From Polyangiaceae bacterium (GTDB lineage Bacteria; Myxococcota_A; Polyangia; Polyangiales; Polyangiaceae), in the NCBI GenBank assembly GCA_016719945.1, contig JADJYE010000020.1, positions 1-64,000 of the forward strand: a DNA stretch of 64,000 nucleotides. Direction: 5' to 3'. Numbering within the stretch: the stretch's first letter is position 1; the number at the start of each line of letters is the position of its first letter. Position numbers and translations under genes: made by a program. Positions 27,763-37,043 of this stretch are shown piece by piece. The notes below the pieces were generated by a model. The model was not told the DNA's origin. It worked only from the letters and a program-made list of their open reading frames with translations, and made no database searches.

Positions 27763-28215
27763 ATGAAGAAGCTCCCGTACGTCCTCCTCCCGCTCGCGGT
27801 GCTCGGCCTCGGCGTGCTCTCCGGCTCCTTCACCGACTCGCGCGACTGGTACGCCACGCTCGAGAAGCCGTTCTTCACGCCCCCGAGCTGGGCGTTCGGC
27901 CCGGTCTGGACGGTGCTGTACCTGCTGATCGGTTGGGTCGGGGCGCGCAAGCTCGAGCGAGGGGGAGCGCGCGCGCTTTGGCTCGCGCAGATGGTGCTGA
28001 ACCTCGCCTGGACGCCGGTGTTCTTCGGCCTGCGGGCGCCGGTTTGGGCGCTCGCGATCATCGTCGGGATGCTCGGGACGATCGTGGCGTTCATCGCACG
28101 GGAGTGGCGCACCGATCGGACCTCGGCCCTGCTGTTCTTTCCCTACGCCGCGTGGGTGAGCGTCGCGACCGCGCTCAACCTTTCCATCGTGGTGCTCAAC
28201 CGCCCAGGGAACTAG
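27763..28215 (+). CDS. tspO: TspO/MBR family tryptophan-rich sensory protein
   Basis: 150 residues, five predicted membrane helices. Family signatures are WYATLEKPFFTPPSWAFGPV, then WTVLYLLIG, NLAWTPVFFGL, FPYAAWVSVATALN and the C-terminal IVVLNRP. TspO/MBR proteins bind porphyrins and cholesterol-like ligands in the (outer) membrane and are linked to tetrapyrrole or stress regulation. The gene is monocistronic by position: the upstream gene is divergent and the downstream gene convergent. Confidence 0.92.
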   Translation: MKKLPYVLLPLAVLGLGVLSGSFTDSRDWYATLEKPFFTPPSWAFGPVWTVLYLLIGWVGARKLERGGARALWLAQMVLNLAWTPVFFGLRAPVWALAIIVGMLGTIVAFIAREWRTDRTSALLFFPYAAWVSVATALNLSIVVLNRPGN

Positions 28216-28249
28216 GGGGGTGTCCTTGCGGGTCCGACCTCCGGCCGGA

Positions 28250-29077
28250 CTAGCCGCGGGCCAGCTGGTACCGGGCTCGCTCCTCGCCCTCGATCTCGAC
28301 GAGGACGCGGCTCCTCTCGACGCGGATGACCGCGTGCGCTCGGGCAGGCCGGCCGGGGGCGTCGTCGTCCAGGTTCTCGATCAAGCTCTGCAGCGTCACG
28401 TAGGGGACGCCGCGGTGCAGGTCGAGGTGGTTCCAGTGCAGGTGGCCGTTCACCACGAGCAGGACCTTGCCGCTCGCCTCGAGGATCTCGCGGAGCGCCT
28501 TGCGCTCGCGCACCAGGCAGATGTTCGCGTGGCCTTCGAACCACCGGTTGCCGGTGAGGACCTGATCGGCGGCGCTGTGGTGCATGAAGACCACGACGGG
28601 CAGCGAGGTGGCCGCGAGATCCCGCTCGAGCCAGGTGAGCTGCTCGTCCTCGATGAAGACGGTGTGGTCCTTCACCTCGTGCGTGTGCAACGCCACGACG
28701 TGCACCCCCGCGACGTCGCGCGAGCGATAGAGCTTCACGGGCGCGTGGTCCTGCGCCGACTCGCCCCAGGCGGCGGCGAGGTCGTCGTCGCTCAGCGACA
28801 CGGTGTCGTGGTTGCCCGCGACGTGCAGCACGGGCGCGGCGCAGCCCGAGAGGATGCGAACGACGCGCCCGTAGCGCTCGCGATCGAGCTCGAGCGACTC
28901 GTCCTCGATGTCGTCGCCGAGGTTGACCACGAGGTCGGGCCTCACCTCGGTGTTCATCCGGTCGACGAAGGCGGACAACAGCTCGGGGGCGCGGTCGGTG
29001 AGCTTGCGCAGCTTCCCCTCGAAGGTCGCGGCCGGTCCGAAATGGATGTCGGTGACGACAGCGATCGTGAGGCTCAC
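28250..29077 (-). CDS. Calcineurin-like metallophosphoesterase
   Basis: 275 residues, GTG start. All metal-site motifs are present in order: TDIHFGP (DxH), NLGDDIED (GD), HVAGNHDT (GNHD), MHHSAA and NGHLHWNH (GHxH). No signal peptide or membrane helix, so probably cytoplasmic. The architecture is near that of 3',5'-cAMP phosphodiesterase CpdA and Icc-like enzymes; the substrate is not determined. It directly follows bolA on the same strand (one base between stop and start), so the two are probably cotranscribed. Confidence 0.85.
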   Translation of the reverse strand: MSLTIAVVTDIHFGPAATFEGKLRKLTDRAPELLSAFVDRMNTEVRPDLVVNLGDDIEDESLELDRERYGRVVRILSGCAAPVLHVAGNHDTVSLSDDDLAAAWGESAQDHAPVKLYRSRDVAGVHVVALHTHEVKDHTVFIEDEQLTWLERDLAATSLPVVVFMHHSAADQVLTGNRWFEGHANICLVRERKALREILEASGKVLLVVNGHLHWNHLDLHRGVPYVTLQSLIENLDDDAPGRPARAHAVIRVERSRVLVEIEGEERARYQLARG

Positions 29078-29078
29078 G

Positions 29079-29393
29079 CTAGCCGTCCGCCTTGCTGCCG
29101 CCGAGGCACTTGGGCGATGCCGCGACGGACGGCGCCTCGGACCACTCCTCCGGGGTGAACGTGGTGAAGCTGAGGGCGTGGAGGCCGTGCGCGAGCTCGT
29201 CCTTGAGCAGCCCGTTGATCGCGCGCTGGCGCTGGACGCGGCCCTGTCCGCGGAACGCCTCGGACACGACCACCAGCTTGAAGTGGCTCTCGGCCCCCTC
29301 GGGCACCGAGTGCATGTGTGACTCGTCGATCACGTCGAGGTGGACCAGCGTGAGGGCTCGGAGGGCGTCCCGGATGCGTTCGGCGCGGCTCAT
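29079..29393 (-). CDS. bolA: BolA family protein
   Basis: 104 residues. The BolA core is clear: IRDALRALTLVHLDVIDESH, a conserved His region HMHSVPEGAESHFKLVVVS, then FRGQGRVQRQRAINGLLKDE and a C-terminal HALSFTTFTPEEW. BolA proteins partner with monothiol glutaredoxins in Fe-S or redox signalling and may regulate transcription. About 12 residues extend past the domain. It is the first gene of a two-gene unit with the metallophosphoesterase. Confidence 0.9.
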   Translation of the reverse strand: MSRAERIRDALRALTLVHLDVIDESHMHSVPEGAESHFKLVVVSEAFRGQGRVQRQRAINGLLKDELAHGLHALSFTTFTPEEWSEAPSVAASPKCLGGSKADG

Positions 29394-29668
29394 CGGGGCC
29401 GAACGGTAGCCCGACCCGGCGGCCGCCGCACCGGCTCCCCAGCGGCCGGCCCCGGTGTTTCAGAGCTGCCCGTCGGGTTTCATTTCCGCAAGAGCGGATG
29501 GTCCACCGTGATCCAAGTACGAGACCACCGAGATCCAGGAGCGCGCCCCCTACGCGGACGACCCCCTGAAAATCGCTGCTGAAAATTGGACAGCCGCGAC
29601 GGGCTGTGGAGCCACGGTCTCTCCGCTAGGGGTTGGCCCGACTTGTGCTCTACGACCCAGCAGCCGTT

Positions 29669-29866
29669 ATGAAACTCGGAGTCTTCATGCTGTGGACGGA
29701 GATGCGTGAGCCCCCCAAGGGCCTCGCGCCTCTCGCTCTCGACCCGGCGCCGCGCGCCCCGGAGCGCCACGCGGCGCCCGTCGCGGCCTCTGCCCAGGCG
29801 CCCAAGCCCCGCCCGACCAAGAAGCGCCGCGCTTCGATCATGGCCGACGAGGCCACCGCGAGCTGA
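29669..29866 (+). CDS. Small basic hypothetical protein
   Basis: 65 residues from the ATG at 29669; an upstream TTG at 29633 would add 12. The sequence starts MKLGVFMLWTEMREPPKG, then is Pro/Ala-rich and basic (PKPRPTKKRRAS). No family recognised and no clear RBS. A perfect 9-bp terminator-like stem follows 43 bases after the stop, which supports a transcript here. The 275 bases upstream (29394-29668) hold no gene. They contain a short direct repeat CTGAAAAT at 29566 and 29578 in a less GC-rich patch that could include a promoter. Confidence 0.35.
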   Translation: MKLGVFMLWTEMREPPKGLAPLALDPAPRAPERHAAPVAASAQAPKPRPTKKRRASIMADEATAS

Positions 29867-29908
29867 GCGCCCCCACCCCAGGCCCGGGGCGCGAGCCGCG
29901 CCCCCCGA

Positions 29909-29938
29909 GACCCCCACCCTCCCCGGAGCGTGGGGGTC
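29909..29938 (+). terminator. Intrinsic terminator-like stem loop
   Basis: Nine-base perfect stem GACCCCCAC / GTGGGGGTC with a 12-base loop, downstream of the small ORF ending at 29866 and before the DUF5939 gene. The following T run is weak (GTCGTTT). Confidence 0.55.
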
Positions 29939-30010
29939 GAGTCGTTTCGGCCGGGCGGTTCCGGAAGGGCGGTTGCCTTGAGCGCCGGTCGGAAGCCACC
30001 ATGTCCGCCG

Positions 30011-31621
30011 ATGGCCGAGCCGATCGTCTTCGAGTTTCGCTACGAGACGCGCGCCCCGATCGCGCGCGCCTTCCGGGCGCTGAGCGACACGGACGCCTTC
30101 AACCGCGCCGCGAGCGCGAACATGACCTTCACGACCGAGGTCGGCCCCGACGGCACCCCTCGCGCGATGGGCTCGGTCAGCAAGCTCGGCATGACCGTTC
30201 GCTGGCAAGAGCGCCCCTTCAGCTTTCGGGCGCCTCACTGGTTCACGACCCGCCGTGACTTCGAGAACGGCCCCGCGTCGCGGATGACCGCGCGCGCGCG
30301 GCTGCAGCCGTCACCGGCCGGCGGCACCCTCATCCACTACCAGCTAGAGGTCCTCGCTCGCGGCGCGATCTTCCGCCCCGTCGTGAATTTCGATTTGAAG
30401 CGTACGCTCGAGCCGAAGCTGCGCGCCGCGCTCGAGGCGGTCGTGGCCCAGCTCGACTCCGACGCCGACGCCGACCCCGAGCACAGCGTCGCCGGGCCGC
30501 CTCCCGCGCTCAAGGCGGACGAGGCGAGGCGGCTCCAAGAGCTCGCCGATCTGCTCGAGCCCACGCACATCCGCGGCCGCCTGCTCTCGTTCATCCGCGC
30601 CGCGCCCGAGCGAGAGCAGAGCGGCATGAGCCCCATCACCCTCGCCGAGGCGTGGATGGCCACGCTCGAGGACGTCACGCTGCTGCTCATCGCCTGCGCG
30701 AAGATCGGCATGCTGGGCGTGCGCATCGATCTGCTCTGCCCCTCGTGCCTGGTCCCGAAGGCGTTCGTCGACGAGCACGGCAACCTCCCCGAGACGCACT
30801 GCGACACCTGCGGCGTGCCGCTCGACGCGACCTACCCCGACAGCCTCGCGGTCCACTTCTTCACGTCGCCCAAGATCCGCGCGCTGCGGGTGAAGACCGA
30901 GTGCCTCGGCAGCCCCCACCGGACCCCGCACGTCGCGGCGCAAGACGCGGTCCCGCCCGGCGGCGAGGCGAACCTGGCGACCCCTCTCGAGCCGGGCACC
31001 TACCAGCTTCGCACCTTGCCGGCCGTCGGCCCCCCCGCGCTGCTCGATGTGCGCGACGTCGAGCAACGGACCGAAGCGATCTTCACGGTGCTCGGCTCGA
31101 TCCAGCCGCAGCTCGCGCACGTTCGGTCCGAGCCCCGGTCGATCCGGGTGCTGAACGGGACGAGCCGCGAGATCGTCGCGGTGCTCGAGCGGCTCGAGCC
31201 GCCGCGCAAGGTGGTGTCGCTCGGCCGGCTGCTCGTGGAGTACCCCGTGCTCCGCGAGCTCGTCCCCGCGACAGGCTTCATCTCGGCGATGACGACGTAC
31301 GAGGGGGCAGCCGTCGCGGTCCGCTCGGCCACCCCCAAGGACGCCGAGCAGCTCGGCGCGGGGCTCGCTCGCGCCAAGCTCGTGCACGCTTCGGGCTGCG
31401 TCACGCTCGCCCTCTACGCCGACGCCGCGACCGCCCACGACGATCTCGTCGCGCTGGATCTCGGGCGCCTGCTGGTCGGCGTGTCCGAAGGCGTCGTGTG
31501 CGAGAGCACGATGGCCGGGCGCCGGGTGCCCGTCGGCCCCGCGGTCGACGAGGCCTACGCGGCGATGTGCGCGGCGGGCTTCGGCAACATCGGCCGTGGC
31601 CCCCTGGCGCGGACGACGTAG
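30011..31621 (+). CDS. SRPBCC plus DUF5939 domain protein without a cyclase domain
   Basis: 536 residues from the ATG at 30011. The N-terminal SRPBCC/START-like domain (about 1-150) reads FEFRYETRAPIARAFRAL and TLIHYQLEVLARG. A middle DUF5939 region (about 150-530) has a Cys pair knuckle (LCPSCLVPKAF, HCDTCGVPL) and LEPGTYQLRTLP. In myxobacteria DUF5939 usually precedes an adenylate/guanylate cyclase catalytic domain. Here the protein ends right after it, with ...GFGNIGRGPLARTT. It may be a stand-alone sensor domain or a natural C-terminal truncation. No cyclase gene follows. Confidence 0.7.
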   Translation: MAEPIVFEFRYETRAPIARAFRALSDTDAFNRAASANMTFTTEVGPDGTPRAMGSVSKLGMTVRWQERPFSFRAPHWFTTRRDFENGPASRMTARARLQPSPAGGTLIHYQLEVLARGAIFRPVVNFDLKRTLEPKLRAALEAVVAQLDSDADADPEHSVAGPPPALKADEARRLQELADLLEPTHIRGRLLSFIRAAPEREQSGMSPITLAEAWMATLEDVTLLLIACAKIGMLGVRIDLLCPSCLVPKAFVDEHGNLPETHCDTCGVPLDATYPDSLAVHFFTSPKIRALRVKTECLGSPHRTPHVAAQDAVPPGGEANLATPLEPGTYQLRTLPAVGPPALLDVRDVEQRTEAIFTVLGSIQPQLAHVRSEPRSIRVLNGTSREIVAVLERLEPPRKVVSLGRLLVEYPVLRELVPATGFISAMTTYEGAAVAVRSATPKDAEQLGAGLARAKLVHASGCVTLALYADAATAHDDLVALDLGRLLVGVSEGVVCESTMAGRRVPVGPAVDEAYAAMCAAGFGNIGRGPLARTT

Positions 31622-31627
31622 CAGCGC

Positions 31628-33070
31628 TCAGCGAGCGCGTCGCCGCCGCGTCGCGGCGCCCACGACGACGGCGAGGCCTAGCGTGCCCCAGCCGGCCGAG
31701 CGCGAAGGCCCGTGCGCCGCGCCGAGCTCGCACGCGCAGCCGCCGCCACGCGCCGAGACGTCATCCAGCGGATCGACGCCGTCATCGCCGTCGTCATCGT
31801 CGAGATCCTCGGGCTCCAGCACGAGGGCGCGCACCTCGAGGGTGCGCGACGGCTCGTCCGGGTCGTTGCTCGCGAGGATGACGGTCGCCGTGAACGTCCC
31901 CGGCGCGGTCGCGTCGAAGGTGATGGCCAGCGGGGCCTCGCCTCCCTGCCCCACCGAAAACGTCGGCGCCGACAGGCTGAACCCAGCCGTCGAGCCGCTG
32001 TCCGAGGCGAGCGTCGCCACGCCGGCGAGGGCCGCCTCACCGACGTTCCCGATCGCCACGTTGCCCGAGGCAGACTCCCCCACCTCGAGCTCGCCGAGGT
32101 CGAGCACGAGGGCGGCCTCGACGTCGGCGCCTTCGCCCTCTTGGTTCAGCTCGACGTCGGGGAGCGGCACGTGGACCTCGGCGAAGTCGAACTCCCAGTC
32201 CTTCTGGATGAACTCGAACGGGATCGGGATGTCGGCGATCGGGATCGAGAAATCCGGGCCGATCGTCTCGATGTAGAACGCGGGGATGAGGTGGAGCACG
32301 CCGTCGTAAATGACCTCGCCGACCGGGCGAACGCCGTAGTCGATCCCGTGCTCGCCCGCGTAGTCGTCCGAGGTCGTCTCGCCCTCCGCGTCGATGGCAC
32401 CCCCCGTGACCGCGTCTTCATTCGGCATGCGCACCACGTCGATCTTGGTCGTGCGGTACGTGGCGGTGAGCTCGATGTACGTGTTGAGCTCGAAGCCGCC
32501 GTCGAGCCCCGGGATGTTGACGCCGATGAAGTCGGTCGCGCTGATCTGCGCGATCGTCGCCTCCATCGTCGAGCCCTCCACGCTGATCCCTTCGAAGCCC
32601 CAGGGGTCGAAGGTGTTCGATGCCTCCACCTGGAAGTCGAACTGGGGGACGTACGGGATGTCACCGGTCCAGTCGAAGGTCTGCCCGAGGACGGTGACCT
32701 CGACGTGGGCCTGCGCGCCGATGTCGACCCCGTAGTGGATGCCGAGCTCCCCGCCGCCCGGGTCGGGGATGGCGTCGAGCGTGAGGGCGTCGGGCCACGT
32801 CGTCTCCAGGCGGCCGGCGAGGTCGACGTAGCTGTTCGCCCAGAGCTGCGCCCAGAGGTGGACCTGCAGCGGCGAGCCCTGGGGCACCCACCCGGTATCG
32901 AAGCCTCCCTGCACCGGGAGCACGATCTCCTTGGAGAAGGCGATCGGCGCCGTCTCGCAGGTCATGTCGGTCTCGGAGCAGTACTCCGCGGTCTCGGCGG
33001 CGAGCGCGGAGGTGGAGCTGAAGACGGAGGCGACGAGGACGGCTGCGCAAGCGAAGCGGCGAAGGCGCAT
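31628..33070 (-). CDS. Secreted choice-of-anchor D protein with MYXO-CTERM-like tail
   Basis: 480 residues from the ATG at 33070, which begins the signal peptide MRLRRFACAAVLVASVFSST. The central part is beta-rich with no catalytic motif (HYGVDIGAQAHVEVTVLG, FYIETIGPDFSIPIADIPIP). A choice-of-anchor D/Ig-like segment follows (VLDLGELEVGESASGNVAIG, AITFDATAPGTFTATVILAS). The end has an acidic linker, a Cys pair (GCAC), a hydrophobic helix and RRRRAR, i.e. a MYXO-CTERM sorting signal. Probably exported to the cell surface. Function unknown. Confidence 0.75.
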   Translation of the reverse strand: MRLRRFACAAVLVASVFSSTSALAAETAEYCSETDMTCETAPIAFSKEIVLPVQGGFDTGWVPQGSPLQVHLWAQLWANSYVDLAGRLETTWPDALTLDAIPDPGGGELGIHYGVDIGAQAHVEVTVLGQTFDWTGDIPYVPQFDFQVEASNTFDPWGFEGISVEGSTMEATIAQISATDFIGVNIPGLDGGFELNTYIELTATYRTTKIDVVRMPNEDAVTGGAIDAEGETTSDDYAGEHGIDYGVRPVGEVIYDGVLHLIPAFYIETIGPDFSIPIADIPIPFEFIQKDWEFDFAEVHVPLPDVELNQEGEGADVEAALVLDLGELEVGESASGNVAIGNVGEAALAGVATLASDSGSTAGFSLSAPTFSVGQGGEAPLAITFDATAPGTFTATVILASNDPDEPSRTLEVRALVLEPEDLDDDDGDDGVDPLDDVSARGGGCACELGAAHGPSRSAGWGTLGLAVVVGAATRRRRAR

Positions 33071-33118
33071 GGTTCGCCTATTGTCGGCCAACCCGGCGCT
33101 CGCGCAAAGAACCAGCCG

Positions 33119-34135
33119 CTACTTCGGCCCTCCCGACACGTAACCCGGGTCGCCGGGCCACTTGGGGTTCAGGGGGAGCTTCCAGCTGTGCTCGGCGATG
33201 TGCCGCACCTTCTCGAAGGTCCATCCGCGCTCGATCTGCTTGGGCGTGCGCGGATCGGTGGGCTTGCCGTCGGGCTCCGCGCAGCAGCGCCAGGAGAGGT
33301 AGTAGTACGCGAAGCTCTCGTCGTGCGTGTAGATCTTGGGCCGGCACATGTTGCGCACGCCGTAGTACCAAGGCCCGCCCGTCGTGACGTTGTCGAAGTT
33401 GCGCTTCGGGTTGCCCTGGAAGGTCGTCACGCTCGCCGCGAGCTCGTCGGCGTTGCCGGGCATGTCGTGCACCCCGTATTCGGTGACGCACTCGGGCTGC
33501 GAGCCGGAGACCTTGCCGTGCCATAGGCGCTCGAGCTCCTTCGCGTCACGGTTGAGCACCTTGTCCTTGTCCGGCCGGTCCCACGGCTTGTCGCCGTTGC
33601 ACTTGCTCGGGTCGCGCACGTAGCCATAAGGAAATGGCTTACGCGAGGGGCCCTCACACGCGAGCGTCCACTCGTGCTCGGTGCAGACGCGCTTGCCGGC
33701 CTTCGCGCAGTGAACCTGCGCCTGATAGAAGTTCTGCATCACCATCGGCCGCTCACCCACGCGGTTGGGGAACTCGTACTTGTCGACGCAGTAGCGCATG
33801 GGCACCTCCTTCTCCGTTGGAGAGAGGCACTGCGTGGGCTCCTGTACCTTGAGGCACACCCAAAGGTGATTGCTCTCGGCGTAGAACTGCTCGAGGCACT
33901 TCACCTCGAGCTCCGGGCAATACGAGCCGTCGACGAGGAGCATGCCCTCGGGGCACGCGCTCGGGCCGGCGGGCGCTGCCGACGCGGAGGCGAACGCGCT
34001 CGTCGTCGGCGCGGGCGGCTCACTCGCGGACGGCGACGACGCCGGCGGCGCCGTCGCGCTGGCGACGGGGTCGGATTGGCCTGGGGCCGGGCTGGCGCTG
34101 CAAGCGACCAGCAGGAGCGCGAGGAGCATGCGCAC
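33119..34135 (-). CDS. Lipoprotein with formylglycine-generating-enzyme (FGE/SUMF1)-like domain
   Basis: 338 residues. GTG at 34135; an ATG two codons in is equally possible. A short lipoprotein signal ends LLLVAC at residue 12. A Ser/Ala/Pro linker is followed by an FGE-type fold: MLLVDGSYCPELEVKC, RYCVDKYEFPNRVG, KRVCTEHEWTLACEG, then the typical YGVHDMPGNADELAAS. Several extra Cys residues are present. FGE-like lipoproteins are frequent in myxobacteria, mostly non-catalytic binding or lectin-like modules; the oxidase Cys pair of true FGE cannot be confirmed. It is divergent from the EEP gene at 34270. Confidence 0.8.
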   Translation of the reverse strand: MRMLLALLLVACSASPAPGQSDPVASATAPPASSPSASEPPAPTTSAFASASAAPAGPSACPEGMLLVDGSYCPELEVKCLEQFYAESNHLWVCLKVQEPTQCLSPTEKEVPMRYCVDKYEFPNRVGERPMVMQNFYQAQVHCAKAGKRVCTEHEWTLACEGPSRKPFPYGYVRDPSKCNGDKPWDRPDKDKVLNRDAKELERLWHGKVSGSQPECVTEYGVHDMPGNADELAASVTTFQGNPKRNFDNVTTGGPWYYGVRNMCRPKIYTHDESFAYYYLSWRCCAEPDGKPTDPRTPKQIERGWTFEKVRHIAEHSWKLPLNPKWPGDPGYVSGGPK

Positions 34136-34269
34136 GCCTCAAGTGTAGTGCGCCTGCCGGCCGTAGACGAACGGGCTGAGGCCGGGCTGAGACAACCGTT
34201 CGCCCGCCGTGGGCCAGGCGAGCCTGCTGAGCGCTGTCACACCTCGCCCGCGTCGCGCGATATGCGGGC

Positions 34270-35139
34270 ATGAAGCTCGGCCTGCTCCTGCTCTCGGTGC
34301 CTCTCTTCGCATGTGAGCCCCTCAGCCACGAGGCGGAGTGGGCGCGCGAGCCCGCGACGCCGGGGCCGCTCTCCCTCGAGCCCGCGCCGGTCGCTCCGGC
34401 GCTCGGCGCGGCGCTCACGGTCGTCACGTTCAACGTGAACTATGGGCTCGCGGGGTGCGACGGCCCGGGCGTGTGCTCCGCCGATCCGGACACGCTCGGC
34501 GCGCTCGACGGGCTCGAGGCAGACCTCGTGTTGCTCCAGGAGACGAACGAGGGTTGGGAGCGCGCGCTCGCCTCGGAGCTCGGCGGCGAGCTGCCGTACA
34601 AATCTTTCCAGGCCCCCCAGAAGCTCGCCCCCGGGGGGATGGGCGTGATGTCGCGCTACCCCATCGAGGAGGCCGAGGTGCTCGACTCCCCTGTCGGGTG
34701 GTTCCCCGCTCAGCGCCTCGTGCTGCGCACCCCCGACGGACCGCTGCAGGTGCTCAACGTGCACCTGAGGCCGATGATCAGCGAGGGGGGCAGCTGGGTC
34801 TCGGGCTACTTCAGCACCGATCACTTCCGGGCCCGCGAGCTCTCCACCTATCTCCCCAGGCTCGACCGTTCGCTGCCGACCGTGGTCGCGGGAGATTTCA
34901 ACGAGGACGTGCACAACGAGGGACTGCGCGGCCTGCTCGACCTGGGGTTCACGAGCGCGCTCGCGGAGCATGAGCCGGACGCGAGGACGTGGCGGTGGGA
35001 GGGGGTCCCGCTGCAGCTCCGCCTCGATCACGTGGCGTTCGACAACCGCGCCTTCGAGCTCGTCTCGGCCGCGGTCGTGGAGCGCGGCAAGAGCGACCAC
35101 CTCCCGGTGAAGGTGGTGCTCCGCCGCAAGGCCGGCTGA
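34270..35139 (+). CDS. Endonuclease/exonuclease/phosphatase family lipoprotein
   Basis: 289 residues. Lipoprotein signal MKLGLLLLSVPLFAC. The EEP motifs are complete: VTFNVNYG, LVLLQETNEGW, NVHLRPMIS, VVAGDFNED, RLDHVAF and GKSDHLPVK, covering the metal-binding Glu, the Asn/His active-site residues and the final Asp-His. An exported phosphodiesterase, nuclease or sphingomyelinase-like role is possible; substrate unknown. The stop is 24 bases from the kinase gene start on the same strand, so they may be cotranscribed. Confidence 0.85.
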   Translation: MKLGLLLLSVPLFACEPLSHEAEWAREPATPGPLSLEPAPVAPALGAALTVVTFNVNYGLAGCDGPGVCSADPDTLGALDGLEADLVLLQETNEGWERALASELGGELPYKSFQAPQKLAPGGMGVMSRYPIEEAEVLDSPVGWFPAQRLVLRTPDGPLQVLNVHLRPMISEGGSWVSGYFSTDHFRARELSTYLPRLDRSLPTVVAGDFNEDVHNEGLRGLLDLGFTSALAEHEPDARTWRWEGVPLQLRLDHVAFDNRAFELVSAAVVERGKSDHLPVKVVLRRKAG

Positions 35140-35163
35140 GCTACACTTGGCGCCGTTCGCGCC

Positions 35164-37003
35164 ATGAGCCAACACATCCTCACCCCGGGTGCGGTCTTCG
35201 CGGGTCGCTATCGAATCACCCGACCGCTCAAGTCCGGGGGCATGGGCTCGGTGTACGTCGCCGAGCACATCACGACCCTGCAGCGCGTCGCGCTCAAGAC
35301 GATGCGCCCCGAGATCGTGGCGAGCGATGTGCTCCAGGCTCGCTTCGCGCAAGAGGCCAAGGTCTCCACGATCATCAACAGCCGGTACGTCGTCGGCGTC
35401 ACCGACGCGGGCGTGGAGCAAGGGCTGCCCTTCTTGGTCATGGAGCTGTTGTCCGGCGCGGAGCTCGGCGACGTGCTCAACCAGCGCGGGGCGCTCCCGT
35501 TCGAGCAGGTGGCCCCGATCCTCAACCAGCTCGCGAAGGGCCTCGACAAGGCCCACGCGGCGGGCGTCGTCCACCGCGATCTGAAGCCCGAGAACGTCTT
35601 CCTCACGCGCGACGAGGAGGACGAGCTCGTCGTGAAGGTGCTCGACTTCGGGATCGCCAAGCTGCTCCAGGGCACGTCGAACACGACGGTCGCCGGCGGG
35701 ACGCCGACGTACATGGCGCCCGAGCAGACCAAGAAGGGCAACCTCACGAGCGCGGTCGACATCTGGGCCTTCGGCCTGATCGCCTTCCGCGCCCTGTCCG
35801 GCCGCCAGTTCTGGGAGGCCGACACCATCGGCGAGCTGATCGGCGAGATCCTCGTCCCCAACTATCCGCCGGCGTCGAGCCGCTCGAAGATCTCGCTGCC
35901 TGCGGGCTTCGACGGGTTCTTCTCGCGCTGCGTGTGCTTCGATCCGGCCGCCCGCTTTGCGACCGCTGGCGAGGCCGCGAAGGCGTTCGCCGCCCTGGGC
36001 CCCGCCACGAGCGCCGACCTCAAGACGCTGGCGATGGACCTGCTCGGCCCAGCGCCCGCGAGCGGCGCGCGCTCCGCGGCGTCGCTGCAGCGCACCGAGC
36101 TGCCGGTCGGCACCGAGATCCCCGCGAGCCCCGGTCCCCTGCCCTCGGCCAGCGGGACGGTGCTCGGCGCCCCGATCGACGCGGCGACGGCCCAAGGCTC
36201 GACGCAGATCGCGCTCGCCGGGCCGCGCGCCGTGGTCCCGTCGGCGCCCTCCCCTAGCAAGCCGCGAGCGAAGGGGCCGCCGTGGGCGCTGATCGGCGTC
36301 GGCGGGCTGCTGCTGGTGGGCGGCATCGCGTTCGCTGCCACCCAGCTCGGCGGAAAGACCTATTCGCAAAGCGCCCCCACGAGCGACGACGAGGACGACG
36401 AAGACACGACGAAGAAGGGCAAGCGCAAGAAGGCGCTCGCCAGCGCCGAGGCCTCAGCCGAGCCGAGCGCGAGCCTGCCCGTGGTCAGCGCGTCGGCCGT
36501 GGCGAGCGCGCCGCCGAGCGCGGAGCCGTCCGCGAGCGCCGGGGGGCGCTCCCCTGCTCCCACGCTGGCCGAGATCGACGCGGTGCCGAAGGAGGTCGCC
36601 GTGTACGGCTCTTCTAAGCTCGGCTGCGTGACGAAGGCTGTTCGCGAGTGGCTCAGCGTGCGCTGCAGCAAGGAGAACGACACCGGGGGCAGGCCGACCA
36701 AGGTGTCGATCACGCGCGGGGTCCCAGCGGGAGACGGCTTCGTCTCCACCGAGCCTGGCGCGACGACCTTGATCGTTCGCTTCGTCGAGGGCACCAACGC
36801 GACCGTGAAGTTCCGAATGGTCCGACAAGACCGCCGACCTCCACATCCTCTGGGCGAACGGCAAGCCGCAGCCCGCGGGGTACGGCAACTTCTTCGTGAG
36901 CCCGTCCACCACGGCGCCCGCTCCCGGGGGAGGACTGGTCGAGCCCGCACCGGCGCCCGCGCCCAAGCCGATGGCGCCGTTGCCCGATAACCCCTACGAC
37001 TGA
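35164..37003 (+). CDS. Membrane Ser/Thr protein kinase, C-terminus frameshifted
   Basis: The Hanks kinase domain has Lys45 in VALKTM, HRDLKPEN at 137-144, LDFGIAKLL and TYMAPEQ, all intact. A Pro/Ser linker, one membrane helix at about 374-396 (PWALIGVGGLLLVGGIAFAA), an acidic/Lys patch and an extracytoplasmic domain follow. At about 36813-36820 the frame breaks: ATVKF should continue EWSDKTADLHILWANGK one frame over, running to the TGA at 37001-37003. As written the frame instead gives an Arg-rich tail ending at 36990. One extra C (TTCCGAA) explains it. The kinase is unaffected by the shift; the sensor C-terminus is. Confidence 0.85.
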
Positions 37004-37043
37004 TCCAAGCGCACCGCACCCGGGTGGGTTAGAAGACACACCC

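Noticed and set aside
28232..28250. Possible hairpin between tspO and the phosphoesterase gene (GTCCG..CGGAC)
   Set aside because: Only five base pairs and no T run; too weak to call.
29480..30238. 252-codon minus-strand frame over the gap and the DUF5939 start
   Set aside because: No domain, runs antisense into a clear gene and through the terminator stem.
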